The notes under the pieces: generated by a model | What the model saw: the letters and a program-made list of their open reading frames with translations, nothing else | What the model was told of the DNA's origin: nothing | The model's database searches: none | Made by a program: the position numbers and the translations under genes | Assembly (NCBI GenBank): GCA_022606135.1 | Contig: JABYQN010000003.1 | Span: 1,922,001 to 1,986,000, forward strand | Length of the DNA stretch: 64,000 nucleotides | Source of the DNA: Fomes fomentarius | Taxonomy: Eukaryota; Basidiomycota; Agaricomycetes; Polyporales; Polyporaceae | Direction: 5' to 3' | Shown here: positions 22,850-34,986 of the stretch, one piece after another | Layout of the letters: every line of letters begins with the position of its first letter | How positions within the stretch are numbered: the first letter of the stretch is position 1

Positions 22850-23327
22850 GGTGATGCTGATGACGACCAAGGTTATTCCTTCTCCCGGCTAGGCGTGGGT
22901 GGCTGCTGAGGAACTTGGTACTATGGTGTATTTGGTGAAGTATCGCTGTCATGGACCCGGAGGAATAAGTGGAAGAGGTCCGATGTATCTTTACCTGTGG
23001 CTCTTAAACCACTTGGAATACGCTTGTGTCATATTGCCGGATGCCCATACGCGGCACTGTCGGCTAAGAAGTGTATAATTGCAGAGCGTTAGAGCCATGG
23101 GAGCCGGCGATAATCAAGGGATCCGGAGTACAGACTAGAGGGCCTTCCCAGGGAAGCGGCAAGCCATCAGCATCAACTCCATTCACCAAACATTCGATTT
23201 CGCGCGCCCGTTCGCCGTCCGCTCTTCTCTCCGTCCCTCCATGTCCTCCTCTCGCTCGTTCTCGCTCTGAGCTGCACACATTGCTGTTCATGCGCCTGAC
23301 CTGCGCCGCACGCAACCCCCCGCAGCC
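22850..23327. other. Intergenic gap, promoter of the coiled-coil gene
   Basis: No gene seen. A pyrimidine-rich tract (ctcttctctccgtccctccatgtcctcctctcgctcg) precedes the start codon at 23328 and looks like an initiator-type fungal promoter. Confidence 0.45.
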
Positions 23328-26142
23328 ATGGACATTATTCGCGCACGCTCCCCGCCCGCCACGCACGGGCGCAGGCCCATCGGTCCTCGCAACCCCGGGA
23401 GGGCTGGGACCCTGCCAGTGAAGAACATCATCCCGCTCGACCTCACCGCACGCCTCCAGGAGGAGATCGCGGCCATACCGCGCACGGCGTCGCCCGAATC
23501 CGTCGGTAGTGGTGGTGGGGGGTTCGCGGGTATCTCTCGCCCCGCGTCGCCTGCGTCCGCGCCGCCTGACATGCTCAGGTCGAACAGCAGGGGTCGGTCC
23601 GAGTCTTCGATGTCGCAGTCGCAGTCACAATCACAGTCGCAGTCGCAGGTGAGCACACGCGCACATGCACACGCACACGCACACGGGAGGACGGAGTCGG
23701 GTAGGAGCCGGACGTCGCAGGAGAATGAGAATGCAGGACACTTGGGCCTTGAGAAGGAGATGGAGATGGGAGTAGGTACTGAGACACCAGCGCAGGCCCG
23801 GACGGGCACGGATACGATTGCTGGTGGCGTAATATTCGAGGCCCCGACGGAGACGGAGACCGGGCACGACACAAGTGCGCCCCCGCCGACGACGTCAGAA
23901 CCCCCCGCGTCCAGTCCCGGTTCAGCCAGTTCCGCCGTGGTTGGTCACTCTCCCAGTCTGGACGATATAGACACGGACGACGATGCTGCTGCTGCTGCCA
24001 CCGACCTAGTCCGAGATTTGGTGGCTGCTTCCACAGACGTCCCTCCTCTTCAGGAGGTCATCAAGCCGACAGAACCAGAACCCGCAGCGCACGACGCTGT
24101 CTCCCCCACCGATTCTATAGCTGACGATCTTCTGGAGATGTACATTCCTGCTCCTTCCCCGCCGCCGCCGATCGTGCCTGTTGACCGCGATACTCAGTCG
24201 CCCACCCGGCGCCCGCCCTCGGTACAGACGCTTGACTCCCCATTAATAAATGGTTTCAACAGTATCAATGGGGTGAAGACCGTGAACGGTATCAATGGGA
24301 TCAATGGGGTGAACGATGCGCATCGGTCGCATGGTCAATACAGGGCCTTATCGGAGATGGGTGTCCAGGCGAGTGTACATGTCTCCGAGCCCTCTACCAC
24401 TCCTGCTTCCACGCGAGCATCTACCCCAGCGCTGCTCAAGGTCGTACCGAAACGCCCTCCCCTTACGCCTCCGACCACTCTCAACTTCGACTTTGAGCCT
24501 ATTCGGTGGAAATCCATGACCCTCGAAGCAGCGCAGTGGACATGGACGTCCGAGCAGCTTCAGGAGACCGTCTCGCGTGCAATCCGGAAGTCTGCTGCAG
24601 AGTCGTTCATTCATGTTGTCTCCACTGATGTACACGACCGCGAGCTCCCTCAAGAGATGGAGAGACTGGAAACGGTAAGCTGTCTATACGTTACATATTC
24701 ATCAAGGACGATAGTGATTGATACTCCTGTTTCTGCTAGCTGAGAGCGACGACCCAGGCCCAATACCGGTTCAACATGCACCGGCGCGCGATGTTGCTAC
24801 AGTCACTCGCCGCCCTGTCGCAATCACAAACCGACACTGATGGCGAGGCGCTCTACAATTTGACAACACAACTCACCGAGCTCACCGCCTCGTGCGACCG
24901 GCAGATGGAGACGCTGCTGCATGTCGCTGACCAGAAAGCCCAGATCCAGCATATTCAAGACCTGCACGTCGCATCGGCCCTGGCTATGGGTCTCCGGAAG
25001 CTGAACGCCTCGTACGCGAAGCGCACAACAGAGCTTCAGGAGACGAAGGCGCGGAACGAAGAGCTCAGGGCGGAGCTCGAGGAGGCGTGGAACATGGCCC
25101 AAGACATGGCCCAGGAGATGGACGACCTCGACAACTTCGACCTCGCGTTCAGCGACGACGACGAGTACACACCTAATGACGAGGACGAGCCGTCCAACTC
25201 GGCGCTCGAGGCGGAGATCTACAACGACATGGACCGTATGAGTAACGTCAGCTCGATGCGCAACGCAGAGGTCATCGAGATCACCGGCAAGGCTATCGCG
25301 ACCAAGGCCATGATCACGAACATCTCTGGGGACGGCGCACTCAGGCCCGGAGACCGCACGAGTCGTGTGTTTGCGGCGAAGAAGCGCAGCAGCAGGGCGT
25401 CCAAGGCGAGTTTGCGCATCCCGCGGACGCCCAGGACGCCGCAGGCCGGGAATGGCGAACAACGTCCGGACCGCACTTCGATATACTCCATGCGCTCCAT
25501 ACGCTCCCGTCGCAGCCGGAGCAAGAGTCGCCGGGCTGAGCGCGGTGAGCAGTCGAATGGTGTTCCCGACGTACCCATCATCCGCCTGCCCGAACCATCC
25601 CAGAGTAGAGAAGGCTCGTTCTTGGAGCTTGCGCAGACGCGACCGGCCTCACCAGCAGTAACCAGGTCTGACAAGCCCCCACCGCTTCCTCCAAAGGGGC
25701 CCTTTGAGCATCAGCTACATCTGAACATTGCTGCAAGTAAGTCTTTCCTCAGCTCTAGGCGTTGCTACTGCGTTAACGCAGTCGCATCACAGCCCGGTCC
25801 GAAGAGGTGCTCGTCGTGCCGAATCCCCTACCGTCACCGACGTTCGGCGGTGTCCCGACAACCAGCTATCCAGAAGAGGAGCCACAGGCGCAGCACAAGT
25901 CCTTCCCTGGGCGCAGGTTCTTTGCGAGGCGCACGCACTCGATGCAGCCGCCGCTGCGAGCGGCAGACGACACAACGTCCACGGCGCAGGTCACACGTGC
26001 GGTCTCGGAGTCAAAGCATTTCGATGGGTGGCCCTTCATGAACACGTCAAAAGCACAGCGGTTCTCTGTCCCGGTTTTGTCTGCGATCCCTCTAAGAGGG
26101 AGGAAATCGAGCGATAGCGCACCAGCAGGTCCTGCGTCGTGA
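23328..26142 (+). CDS. Large Ser-rich coiled-coil protein, unknown function (about 890 aa)
   Basis: Three exons: 23328-24674, 24740-25736 and 25793-26142. The N-terminal third is low complexity: an SQ repeat (SQSQSQSQ) at about residues 90-105, alternating His-Ala, poly-Ala and an NGI/NGV repeat (INGVKTVNGINGINGVND). The middle holds MTLEAAQWTWTSEQLQETVS and, from exon 2, a coiled coil (LRATTQAQYRFNMHRRAMLL through TTELQETKARNEELRAELEE). An acidic patch follows (FSDDDEYTPNDEDEP), then basic Arg/Ser motifs (RSIRSRRSRSKSRR). The C-terminus is Pro/Ser-rich and contains PPPLPPKGPFEHQL, an SH3-ligand-like run. No enzyme motif is visible. It could be a cytoskeleton or polarity scaffold, but that is only inference from composition. 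Confidence 0.75.
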
Positions 26143-27380
26143 CCTGCATTTCGCGGTCATGCTCTCCGGCCCGGCCCCTCCCCACATCTCCATCCCTGCA
26201 CGTGTTCCCCGACTGTATATAGCACCCTTCAGCTAAGTTATCACCACGTATGTTCTACCACTTGGAATTTTGTATCTCAGGTGCGTGCGTGCTGGCTCGT
26301 TTGCTAGCATCATGGTCAATCGCTAACGTATACTACTACCGTCTAGTTTGCCATATCTTCTGCGTAGGATCTATCTCATCGCCTCGTCGTAATGTCGCAC
26401 TGCACTTCAGCTCTTCTCTTCACTATCCGCACGCACCACGACCGCGCACGTCACCTGTTCCTTCGCACCCGCATCTCCTCCACCTTCGCACTCTCATTCT
26501 CTCATGTCCGTGCACCTCCGCACCACACTATCTTGTCTGAAAACACTGCACTCTTATCCTCGTTATCCTCTGTTCTCACCATCACTGTCTCCATGCCCCC
26601 TCAGCGGCCGTTACCCCCCATCCACTCCTAGCTGTACCATAGCCACAAATCCGAGCCTCTAATGCTGTCGTTTGCACTCGGGCTGCTGCTCGCCATTCTT
26701 CCCTCCCTCCTCCCTTGTCTATGTCTATGTCTAGTTTGCTTGTATTGTTACCCTGCGCAATCTCAACTAACACTGCTTTGCCTTGCATCCGCCCCGTTCC
26801 GTTCTTCTTCTCCCGCGGAAGCTGCGCCGGGGCCCCACACTGCTGCGACCATCACCCCGCACGAGCCCGCGGGGGTGGCACAGTACAGTGGAGCCACGGA
26901 CATGATGAGAATATTGTGCTAGTGATCGTGCGGCCCGCGATCGGGGAGAGAGGAAGACGTAAGTACGCCAGAACATATCAATGCGCAGGATCCACGGGTA
27001 CTTGCTCTGAACTACATCCAGGTAGAGTACCAAAAATGTTCCGCATCACATACATCCAATTGCAAGTAGAATTCAGGAGGTACCATGCGGCCAGAATCCG
27101 TGAGCGCACCGGGTTACCAGGTGAATGATGGGACGGCCTATGACTGTCTTCAGCTTGACCGCACGACAATGCCACCCGCGGATATTTCGAGCACCTGTCG
27201 TGACTTTCCGCGTAAACGCAAGAGGACGAGCGATGCTAACATTGAAACAACACGTCCGAGTCGTCGTGACTCGTTACACAGGGATAGAGTACATGATCCA
27301 AATCAGTACATCTATTCCCACGCCATGTATTCGTCGAACGTTGTGCTATCAGCACAGCTTCATCTCTAGTATCTGCCATC
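26143..27380. other. 1.2 kb intergenic, no gene supported
   Basis: Low-complexity C/T-rich DNA at 26380-26800 gives spurious frames (such as LALLLAILPSLLPCLCLCL) that look like signal peptides but have no conserved continuation. The stretch from 26950 to 27380 contains the RPC34 promoter. Confidence 0.4.
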
Positions 27381-29317
27381 ATGGCCCGCCGCAAACTGAA
27401 TGCACTCGAGCGCAAATTGCACCAGGCTGCTCTTACCAAACCGGACAACGTGAGTGAGAGACGATCTTTCTGTTGGCGTTTCCACGTCACTGACCTTATT
27501 TGCAAGATCATATCTCAACAGGAGATCGATGACTTTGCCCCTTCTGCGAAAGAACGTCTCTCAGCAATCAACTTCCTCCTTGGCACGGTATGTCCTGGGG
27601 GATATCTGTCACGCATTCAGACTGAATCTTTGTACGCAGGGTTTATTTGTCGTTCTCAGTGGCAAAGGGTCAAGACTCCTCTACAAAGCGTTGACGCAGG
27701 ATGTGATCGAGGTGTATGTACTTGCTCATCTTCCTCCTAGAAGTCAATGAACCTGATTATTTATCTCAGCAAGAAAGGTCTTACTGAAGAAGAGACGTTG
27801 GTCCTTGACCGCATACGAGCAGCCGGCACTCAAGGTTTGCTCTCAGTCTTGCCACTCCTCAATGTCCATCATTTGATGGAAGGTTTCCGTCGTTACCCTG
27901 ATAGGTATCTGGACAAAACATATCAAGACGCAAACACAGCTGCATCAAACCGTCGTGGACAAATGCCTCAAAACACTCACTCACAAACAGCTCATCAAGA
28001 CCGTCACGGACGTTCGAGTAGGTTAGAGCTTCTCATGGCCCGACGACGATCCTGAAGCTGCAGTGACAGCACGCAACACGCAAGATATACATGCTTGCGC
28101 ATCTTAAGCCCGCTGTTGAGCTCACAGGGGGCCCGTGGTTCACCGACAAGGAACTCGACACAGAATTCATCAAGCTACTGAGCGATGTTTGTTTGAAAGT
28201 GGTCAGAGACCGAGTAAGCATCTGAACTGATATCGCACTTGCACTTGATGGTTGACAAGATTGCTCAGAGCTTCCCGAAGGCTACTCTAGGACAGGACAG
28301 TGGCGTCAAACGGCTTTTTCCACTTTCACATTCGTCCTATCCGACCGCCAACCAGATTTTGGTGAGATGACCGTCAGGCCGAGGGTACATACGGCTTGTG
28401 TGCTCATTCAAACCACTGCAGGGTATTTTAAAGAAGAGTAGGGTCACGGAGACCGAGTTGACCGTCCAACACATCGAAATGTTGTTGGAAGTGCTGATTT
28501 TTGATGGGCAAATCGAGAAGGTTTGCAATATCTGCATTACAATCACAATGTCACTTACTCGCGCTTCTACCGTTAGATCCCCGCGTTCCACACGTGGGAT
28601 GGGGATCAAGACTCTGACACGGAGGAATACCCTCGACCAGCTTCCAAAAGAAGGCATCGTCACGAGGGACGCGATGATTCTAATCCTGAACTGAATCGTG
28701 CGAGACGGAGGCGTCAGTCGGAAACCGATCCCGACTCCGATGACATGTCATCCACCAGTGACGGTCACTGGACATCCCGGAAGCGAGGTCGTCACGAGAG
28801 CAAGAACAAATCAGAGAGGACAAAGGACTCTAGCTCCTCTCGCAACCTCAAGGATTATGACGATTCCGAGTCCGGGACGGAAGCGGAATCAGATCGCAAG
28901 AGGCGTAGACGAAGGTCAAGAGGTGATTCCGATGATGACGATACGAGCGAAGATGACAGGCCTCGCCGCAAGAGACGTCGCCGCCATCGCAGTCGCCACG
29001 ACTCGCCTGACAGGAGAAATGGGAAGGGGAAAATGAAGGATGTGGCATCTTCCAGCGAGGGAACGGATGACGAGCAACCACGACGGCGCATCGACAACCA
29101 CCCCGAGCCACAGTTCGATATGTTTACCGCCGTCGCACCCGCAAGTCGATTCGTGTACCGCGCGATCCACGACGAAAAGGTCTCGCTGGGTCTCAACCAG
29201 TCTCCTTGCGTTGTCTGTCCTGTCTTCGACTTCTGCCGGGATGGAGGGCCGGTCAACCCTCAGGAGTGCACGTATCACGAGCCGTGGCTTTCTGCGGGCA
29301 GTGGGCTGGCGGGATAG
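27381..29317 (+). CDS. RPC34: RNA polymerase III subunit RPC6 (RPC34/POLR3F)
   Basis: Begins MARRKLNALERKLHQAALTK, with about nine exons on canonical borders. RPC34 belongs to the Pol III RPC82-RPC34-RPC31 trimer and helps open the promoter and contact TFIIIB. Tandem winged-helix segments are visible: AINFLLGTGLFVVLSGKG, then GTQGIWTKHIKTQTQLHQTV, KTLTHKQLIKTVTDVR, ARKIYML-type strand, LTGGPWFTDKELDTEFIKLL, and TELTVQHIEMLLEVLIFDGQ. The C-terminus has the expected Fe-S cluster cysteines, CVVCPVFDFC plus a fourth Cys in NPQECTYHEPWL. Unusual: between the third winged helix and the Fe-S tail there is an Arg/Ser/Asp-rich insertion of roughly 120-130 residues (such as SDRKRRRRRSRGDSDDDD). Pol III products tRNA-Asp and U6 lie in the same window, which is probably coincidence. 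Confidence 0.93.
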
Positions 29318-30163
29318 ATCTGTCACCTCTCCTGGGATGTTGCACCGTTTTGCAGAACAAGTATTGGCCTCGGCCAGTTCTCTGTCCATTGAACGCCTAT
29401 ATTTCATCCTCCAACCATCCAGATAGGTAGAGATTCGCCTATGCATGGGGACGAGCCATCTTAGTCTCAATCGCAAGCAGGTGCTCACCGTGCAAAATAT
29501 ATTTATTCGATCGATATATAACAGTAAGCACGTCGTCCTCGTGCCATGGAGCACGACACCATCCTCCACCTGGGCCACCTGCGAGTCCATACTACACATC
29601 CCAGGCGGCGGTGTGTACAGATTCTGTCACGGTCACGGCCAGTGCATGGCGAGAACCACCCAAGCGGTTACGTCAGCGGCCAGCCGCGCGCTTGTTGGCG
29701 TGCCGTTGGCCCCTTTCGCCTGCATCGATGATCGTGTCGAATTCTGTTTGTTCTCTGCAAAAGAGCGTAGTATGTAGGTTGAGGTGAGTGCGTGCTGCCG
29801 GAGGTGTGCAGATGCTAACCACATAGCTCGGTGTCGCCCTCGGCGCGCCCGCCTCACTGTTTCTCAAAAAAGGGCCAGGACTAGGATCTGTGAATCTCCC
29901 CATACCGGTAAAGCCCTTACGAATGAGGTCGAATGGGAGGAGAGGGACGGAGTGTGGTGTCACTCGCCGATGGAGGACTTGATGCGGTACCCGGATGACG
30001 ACCCCGCAGCCTTCAGTGACGAAGACTGAACGGTATGCGTAATGAAGAGCGAGAGTGGCGATAATCGAGTAAATGTGCCATTGCAATCAATACCAGATTG
30101 TCTCTCTAGGTACATCCGATGACTGGGAAGAGTCAGGATATAATTTTCATTATGATAACGCTG
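29318..30163. other. Unresolved region, possible small gene on plus strand
   Basis: Plus-strand frames are open over 29546-29731 and 29784-30029. The latter ends in an acidic, coding-looking tail (MEDLMRYPDDDPAAFSDED). I could not find a splice model that joins them convincingly, nor a family. It may be a small gene or a decayed one. Confidence 0.25.
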
Positions 30164-30899
30164 CTACCCACTGAATATCATTCCGAGATCATCCAGGAAA
30201 TTGTGTCTATCGAACTTGAACTTCAGCATATTCCGAAGTGCAGGGTATGCCCTTTCTCGGTATGCACTCGCCAATTTCTCCCGAGTAGCGCGCTTCTCGG
30301 CCTGTTGCCACGCCCGACTCGATGCTTTACTGAACGCTCGGTAGGGAGTGCATGCCGAAGATGGCGAAAGTTCAGCGTCTTGATGTGTCGCAGCAATAGT
30401 ATACGTCAATGACGTATGGAGGCCGCAACGTTCACTGTTTAGCTGCCAGTGCCGAGAGGCAAGTCCATAGGTGGGCCTCTACGTCGCGAGCCCTCGATGA
30501 AATAGCGAAATGATGAACAACGCCTGAGGATATTAGTATGGCGACGCGGCTCGGAGATGGCCCGCCAATGGACCGAATTTCGGAGCGTAACTTATAAGAT
30601 GATCCACATCGCCAGGTTTTGCCATCAAGCGGCAAGCAGCTGACACGCCGATGACATAACTCATCAGTCCTCCGGGGAGCTCAGGAAGCGGCGTAGCAAT
30701 TGTGGCTGAATTCTGAGTGGGCGCATGCGCCACATCGAGGAGGTCCGGACGCACAGGGCCTTGATTTTCTCGCTGTTCGAATGCAGTGCGGTGCGCAGGG
30801 GGCAAATTTGCGGGAGCACAACGATGACTCGGAGGGGAAGGGTTCCTGCTATGAGTTGAGAGGCTAGAGCATGCGGGGCGGCGCAGGTAGCGTAGCATT
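30164..30899 (-). CDS. Putative unidentified protein, exon structure unresolved
   Basis: Three minus-strand blocks look coding. At 30533-30898 the block starts MLRYLRRPACSSLSTHSRNP and includes LPELPGGLMSYVIGVSAACR and LISYAPKFGPLAGHLRAA. At 30432-30535 it reads SGVVHHFAISSRARDVEAHL. At 30164-30400 it has AFSKASSRAWQQAEKRATRE and ends ALRNMLKFKFDRHNFLDDLG before the stop at 30164. The basic, Ser/Arg-rich N-terminus resembles a mitochondrial presequence. The junctions between blocks could not be fixed with consistent phase, so the gene may be real with small introns or partly decayed. I recognise no family. Confidence 0.4.
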
Positions 30900-31073
30900 C
30901 TGATATTCTATTTCGCGGCCTTAGAACACGTGTATCCACAACATATTGGCCCTTCTAGGGCTTCTATCTATGTCCCGATAACCGTATATACCGCACACAC
31001 GCCGATCGCTCGACTGGGTTGTACCATCATACTGAGTACTAGCGGTACGACTCGGAGCTTGACAACTCAGAGC

Positions 31074-32177
31074 TCAAGGCCCCTTCCAGCCTCCCTCCAA
31101 CTCCTGTTGCTTTCCAGCTTCATGCTTCTCATAGGCCGGAATCGAGAACCCGAGCGGTATCTCCGGTTTCCCGTCAACAAGTCCCTTCATGGTGTCCTTG
31201 GTGAACTCGTCGAGCGGCATCCATATCTTCGACAGGCGCGCCTTGATGTCCTGGTCTGAATGACGATCGGCGGTGCATGTCAGTGCATGTCAAGCGAGAG
31301 TTTCTGAGCAGTCGGACGTACGGTCGTGCAGTTCGGATTCAACCAAGCTAGAGATACAACGAGACCAGATAAGTCCGATACATATATGGAGTGGAGTTGA
31401 GGTGCAGTGGAGTTGACTCACGGAGGAAAGAGTTCGATGACGTTAATGTTCGTCTTCTCGAGCTGCGAACGCAGCGAGAGGGTGAAGCTATGCAGACCGG
31501 CTTTGGTCGCACAGTAGTCGGGGACTTCTGGCTTGGGAACGATAGCGAGAGCGGAAGTGATGGTCACGATGAAGGAGGGGCGACCCTCGGCCTGTCCGAT
31601 AGTGTTACTTGGCATTTGGCGCGGAGCTGTGAAAGCGATGAGAATGGGGCTTACGCTGAGCTTGAGCAAGTGGGGAAGGAAGAGGACGATGAGCCTAGTG
31701 ACGGCGACGTAGTTCGTGTTGAATTCGTCGTCCATCTCTTCATTAAACATCATCAGTAAACCGAGTGCGACTGTGAGCGACGAGGTGGAGCTATTCACTG
31801 GTTACGTCGATCGTTTCGGGTTTGGTGAACTTGAAAGGGTGTTGTATACCAGAGGATAGTATGACCGCATCGAGCTAGAAAACGTGTGAGATGGTGGCAA
31901 GGAACAGACGTCGACGAAAGAGATATACCTGAGGATGCTGAGAAACGACGTCTTCGACGAAGCTCTTCAGCTTGTCGTATGTAGTCGTGATGTCCACACG
32001 GACGGTCTTAATCCTGTCGCTTCGCTTCGCGAGCTCGTCGAGGCGTTCCTGGCGACGTCCGGCGATGATCACGGTTGGCTTTGAGTCGAGGTCGTGGATG
32101 GCGAGCGCAAGAGCGCGACCAATGCCGGCGGTAGCACCGACCACGAGAACGCACTTGGCATCCTTGATACCTGGCAT
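31074..32177 (-). CDS. Short-chain dehydrogenase/reductase (SDR)
   Basis: Start at 32177 (MPGIKDAKCVLVVGATAGIG); a longer start at 32234 is possible. The Rossmann Gly motif is present as GATAGIGRALA, followed by VIIAGRRQERLDELAK. Exon 2 has LDAVILSSGIQHPFKFTKP, with the SSG replacing the usual NNAG. Next come EMDDEFNTNYVAVTRLIVLF, then the catalytic Ser strand FIVTITSALAIVP and the YCATK active site in PDYCATKAGLHSFTLSLRSQ. The C-terminal exon reads KARLSKIWMPLDEFTKDTMK and ends near KHEAGKQQELEGG. Four to five short introns were inferred. SDRs of this type reduce or oxidise carbonyl/alcohol substrates with NAD(P)(H); the substrate cannot be told. It is a lone gene with no pathway neighbours. 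Confidence 0.88.
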
Positions 32178-33835
32178 AGCGTACGGGGATAAAATCTGAG
32201 TGGTGAGAGAGGACTGAGGCGAGCGGCAGAGCAACCACGTACGGTTTAAATACTCATGGCGCGAAGGTTGGAATGGACCGTACTAAACCACGACCTGCAG
32301 CAGCTCCGTTGACGCCTTGCTGGATAGGCTCGGCTGGAAGTAGACACGTAAGTCGCTCAGGATCGGCCGCCGCTCAGTCAGCTGGTTCCATCGATCTGAG
32401 CCTACTCTGACAAGAGCATAAGATCGGACACGCGGCTGCGCATTGAGGCCGCACTGAAGGTTGCAATCCTGACCCGGGATCCGTTCAGAGTTCGCTGGTG
32501 TTTGGGCGGCCTACCTAATTACAGAATGTGTCAGCCTCACCGATGTTATACGTACTAGTGGAGCGCCACGTTCTTGCCTTGACTTGACAGGCATGACCAC
32601 GAATCTCGCAGTTGGGACGATGTGCGGATTCGCAGCGGCAGATAACATCAGCGCGGAGTGCAAATTGCCCATGAACACAGTGACACCCAAGGACCCGCAT
32701 GGCACAATTCGGTTCAACAAGCCCTCATAAGAAACGTGATCGCCGTGCCCGTTTGGAAGTCTAGAAAGGCAACACGGACGATTTGGGGAAACTTCTCAGA
32801 TTGAGAGAGCGAGTATCGCCGCCGTGAAGATTCAACGGCGATTAACGTCCGTACCTAACCTCAGGGACACCCTAGGTCAAGCTGGGAGGTCAAACCTACA
32901 CCCGGCGCGCACGCTATCCACCATGTGGCGGGAGAAGTACGTTCATGCAGTGCTATATCACAGACACCAATCCAAAAATACCACGGAAGCGATTTGGTGA
33001 CTATCCGATGCGCGCGAAAGACGGAGAGGTGTCGGGAGCTGCAGTGAGTGGAGACTGACCTGGGCCCATCGAGTGTAGTGGGTTCAACGTTCTGGAATGT
33101 GAACTGTAATAGATCTCGGCCCAACTTGTCCGCAAGTCATCACGGGCGTCGATTGGCGCTATATTTGGGGTAGAGAAGGCAAAAGTAGTAGCGAATGGTA
33201 CGTACGTTTTGCGGTTGTATAGGAAAGCAGTTGGCTTGTGAGGATCAAGGACGATCTGACGGAGCAGGACGCACGCATGAGCGGGTACTGGAGGGCTACA
33301 CACAACTGGTCAGTAGTAGTCAACCGACCGCAGCGATGAGACGGGCGTCGAGAACACGGAGGAACAAGAGCCCGCCCGCCAATATGTCAATATGGATTGG
33401 ACAAAGGGAAAGACGGCATTTTTGAGCTTACCAGATCAATATTAATGAGCCGATGCTCACAGCGTAGAAACTCTAAAGTCGCGGTGTGTAATCGCGGCGC
33501 GAAGGTACTAAGGCTAGCTGACTTGGTCTGGTCTGACTTCACTGCTTGATCAGCCGATATTTGCAACGATGGTCAGCGTTGTGAGCGATCATTTCATAGC
33601 TCCCACAAGGACTAACCCACCTCTGAGGCCCGAAGGACGCTGAAAACTCAGTGACCGCGTGCCAGAATGAAGTGCTCGTTATCTAATCTCGGGCCTTCTC
33701 TTGATCAATTTAATAGGCGCGGATGAGGAGCGCTCGCCTCCTTCGTGCCAAGTCGCTAACTGTAAGCGAGCAACCCGCAGATCAAACTAATGACAAGAAT
33801 CTTCGCGCGACATGGCTCATCTTGAACTAGATGAT
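32178..33835. repeat. Repeat copy R1, SDR upstream region, no intact gene
   Basis: From about 32195 to 33140 this region matches 38425-39210 (R2) in the same order: 'ggtgagagaggactga', 'cgtacggtttaaatactc', 'cacggacgat.t.ggg.aa..tctcag', 'gccgccgtgaagattcaacggcgatta', 'cagacaccaatccaa.aataccacgga'. It is thus a dispersed segment placed upstream of both the SDR gene and DGAT2 copy A. Frames are short and broken on both strands. One minus-strand piece (CVLLRQIVLDPHKPTAF) could be a relic of a coding exon. Confidence 0.6.
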
Positions 33836-33859
33836 GTCCCCCTCGGGGTGACATACGAA

Positions 33860-33890
<31 letters not shown>

Positions 33891-33955
33891 GGCCCCTGCA
33901 CAAGGATGACACGCTTTCCCGGAGTGGTAGACCTACGGGTCTCAATATTTATTTT
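33836..33955 (+). ncRNA. U6 spliceosomal snRNA, copy A
   Basis: The 5' stem-loop GTCCCCCTCGGGGTGAC is followed by the strongly conserved core: AATTGGAACGATACAGAGA (ACAGAGA box), AGATTAGCATGG (AGC triad) and CCCCTGCACAAGGATGACAC (internal stem-loop). The sequence runs through GACCTACGGGTCTCAATATT to a TTTT terminator at about 33952-33955. U6 pairs with the 5' splice site and U2 in the catalytic spliceosome and is made by Pol III. The 3' third differs from textbook U6, so the mature end is inferred from the T-run. Two more copies are at 45449 and 62939. Confidence 0.9.
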
Positions 33956-34986
33956 CCTCGTGGCTAACATGACCTTTATTCTTAGAGTCGTGCCTTCGCT
34001 TTCCAATCCGCACACTTGTTCATTTGCGCGAGTTCGACCAGCACGGTATCGATTCCGAGTAAACGTGGAGGCCGCACTCCAGCCTGCGGCATCAGTCAAT
34101 GTTACCTTTTTTTGCGTGCTCCATGCCGCTACACACAACGAGGACCTTCCAAGAATCCTTTGATCAAAACGTATACCGCGTCCGGATTCCAGTCTGCACT
34201 TATAGCCCACTCAAATCTATCTACACACACACTCCACTTCGCTTCTCCGCCTCTTTCTCGCCACTACCATGCGCTCGCAGCTTAACGTTGAGATGCATAT
34301 GATCCTGGAGCGAGCGCTGGCATAGAGTTTGGTCATCGGCCACGACCATCGACAACCTTGAGATACATCCGCACTCAACATTTCTGCTACCAGTGCGTCA
34401 TGGTGAACCTGGACACTGGCAACACTTGTGGCTTACTACAGGATCCCGCGATTAGGGCTCGTCAGTAATACCACTACTCGCTGAACATGGTGAGCTTTCA
34501 GTTCAAGCGGGCTTCAAAAGGACGAACAAGTGAGTATGCTAGTACCTCGTCGAGAATCAACACGAAACGGATATGAGTTAGCCAGTGCCAATTATATGAC
34601 TCGTACGATCAAAGCGGCAAAGCTTCAACGCCATGGCCAGAAACGAGTTGAATGAATAGTCCTGAACAGTAAGTAGCATGGATTCACATCGTGACATTAC
34701 CTATTCAAGTCCGATTGCGGCGCAGGCTTCTGAGGGCCGGATACGCCTAGTGGCGAGCGAACCTAGCTCGAGCCTGACGTGCAACGTAGGTTTCTCTTTC
34801 AGGCCACATCGTTCCTCTAGCTCACCTCGTGATCTCAGGTCGTGCCATGTATAAAGAACACTAGCTCTCGCTGCCAGCTGACCATCAACATCTACTCAGC
34901 CAACGCATCGCATACAGTCAGTCCTCCTCCCGCCAATTGCTCTCCACTAGATTGCAGCTGACGGGTATTGCACACGATACCAGAAC
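33956..34986. other. Spacer between U6-A and SSP-A
   Basis: Non-coding. Parts match the corresponding spacer of copy B (45569-46490), such as 'ggtgaacctggacactg', 'gattagggctcg', 'gacgtgcaacgtaggt' and 'ctagctctcgctgccagctgaccatcaacatct' just upstream of the SSP start. 'ccatgtataaagaacac' at 34847-34862 is a probable TATA box for the SSP gene. Confidence 0.5.

Noticed and set aside
23288..23872. Minus-strand frames rich in Val/Cys/Ala opposite the coiled-coil gene
   Set aside because: They are created by the SQ and HA codon repeats of the plus-strand gene read in reverse.
26662..26922. Frame beginning with a signal-peptide-like Leu-rich stretch
   Set aside because: It arises from a C/T-rich tract and runs into unrelated sequence without conserved features or splice sites.
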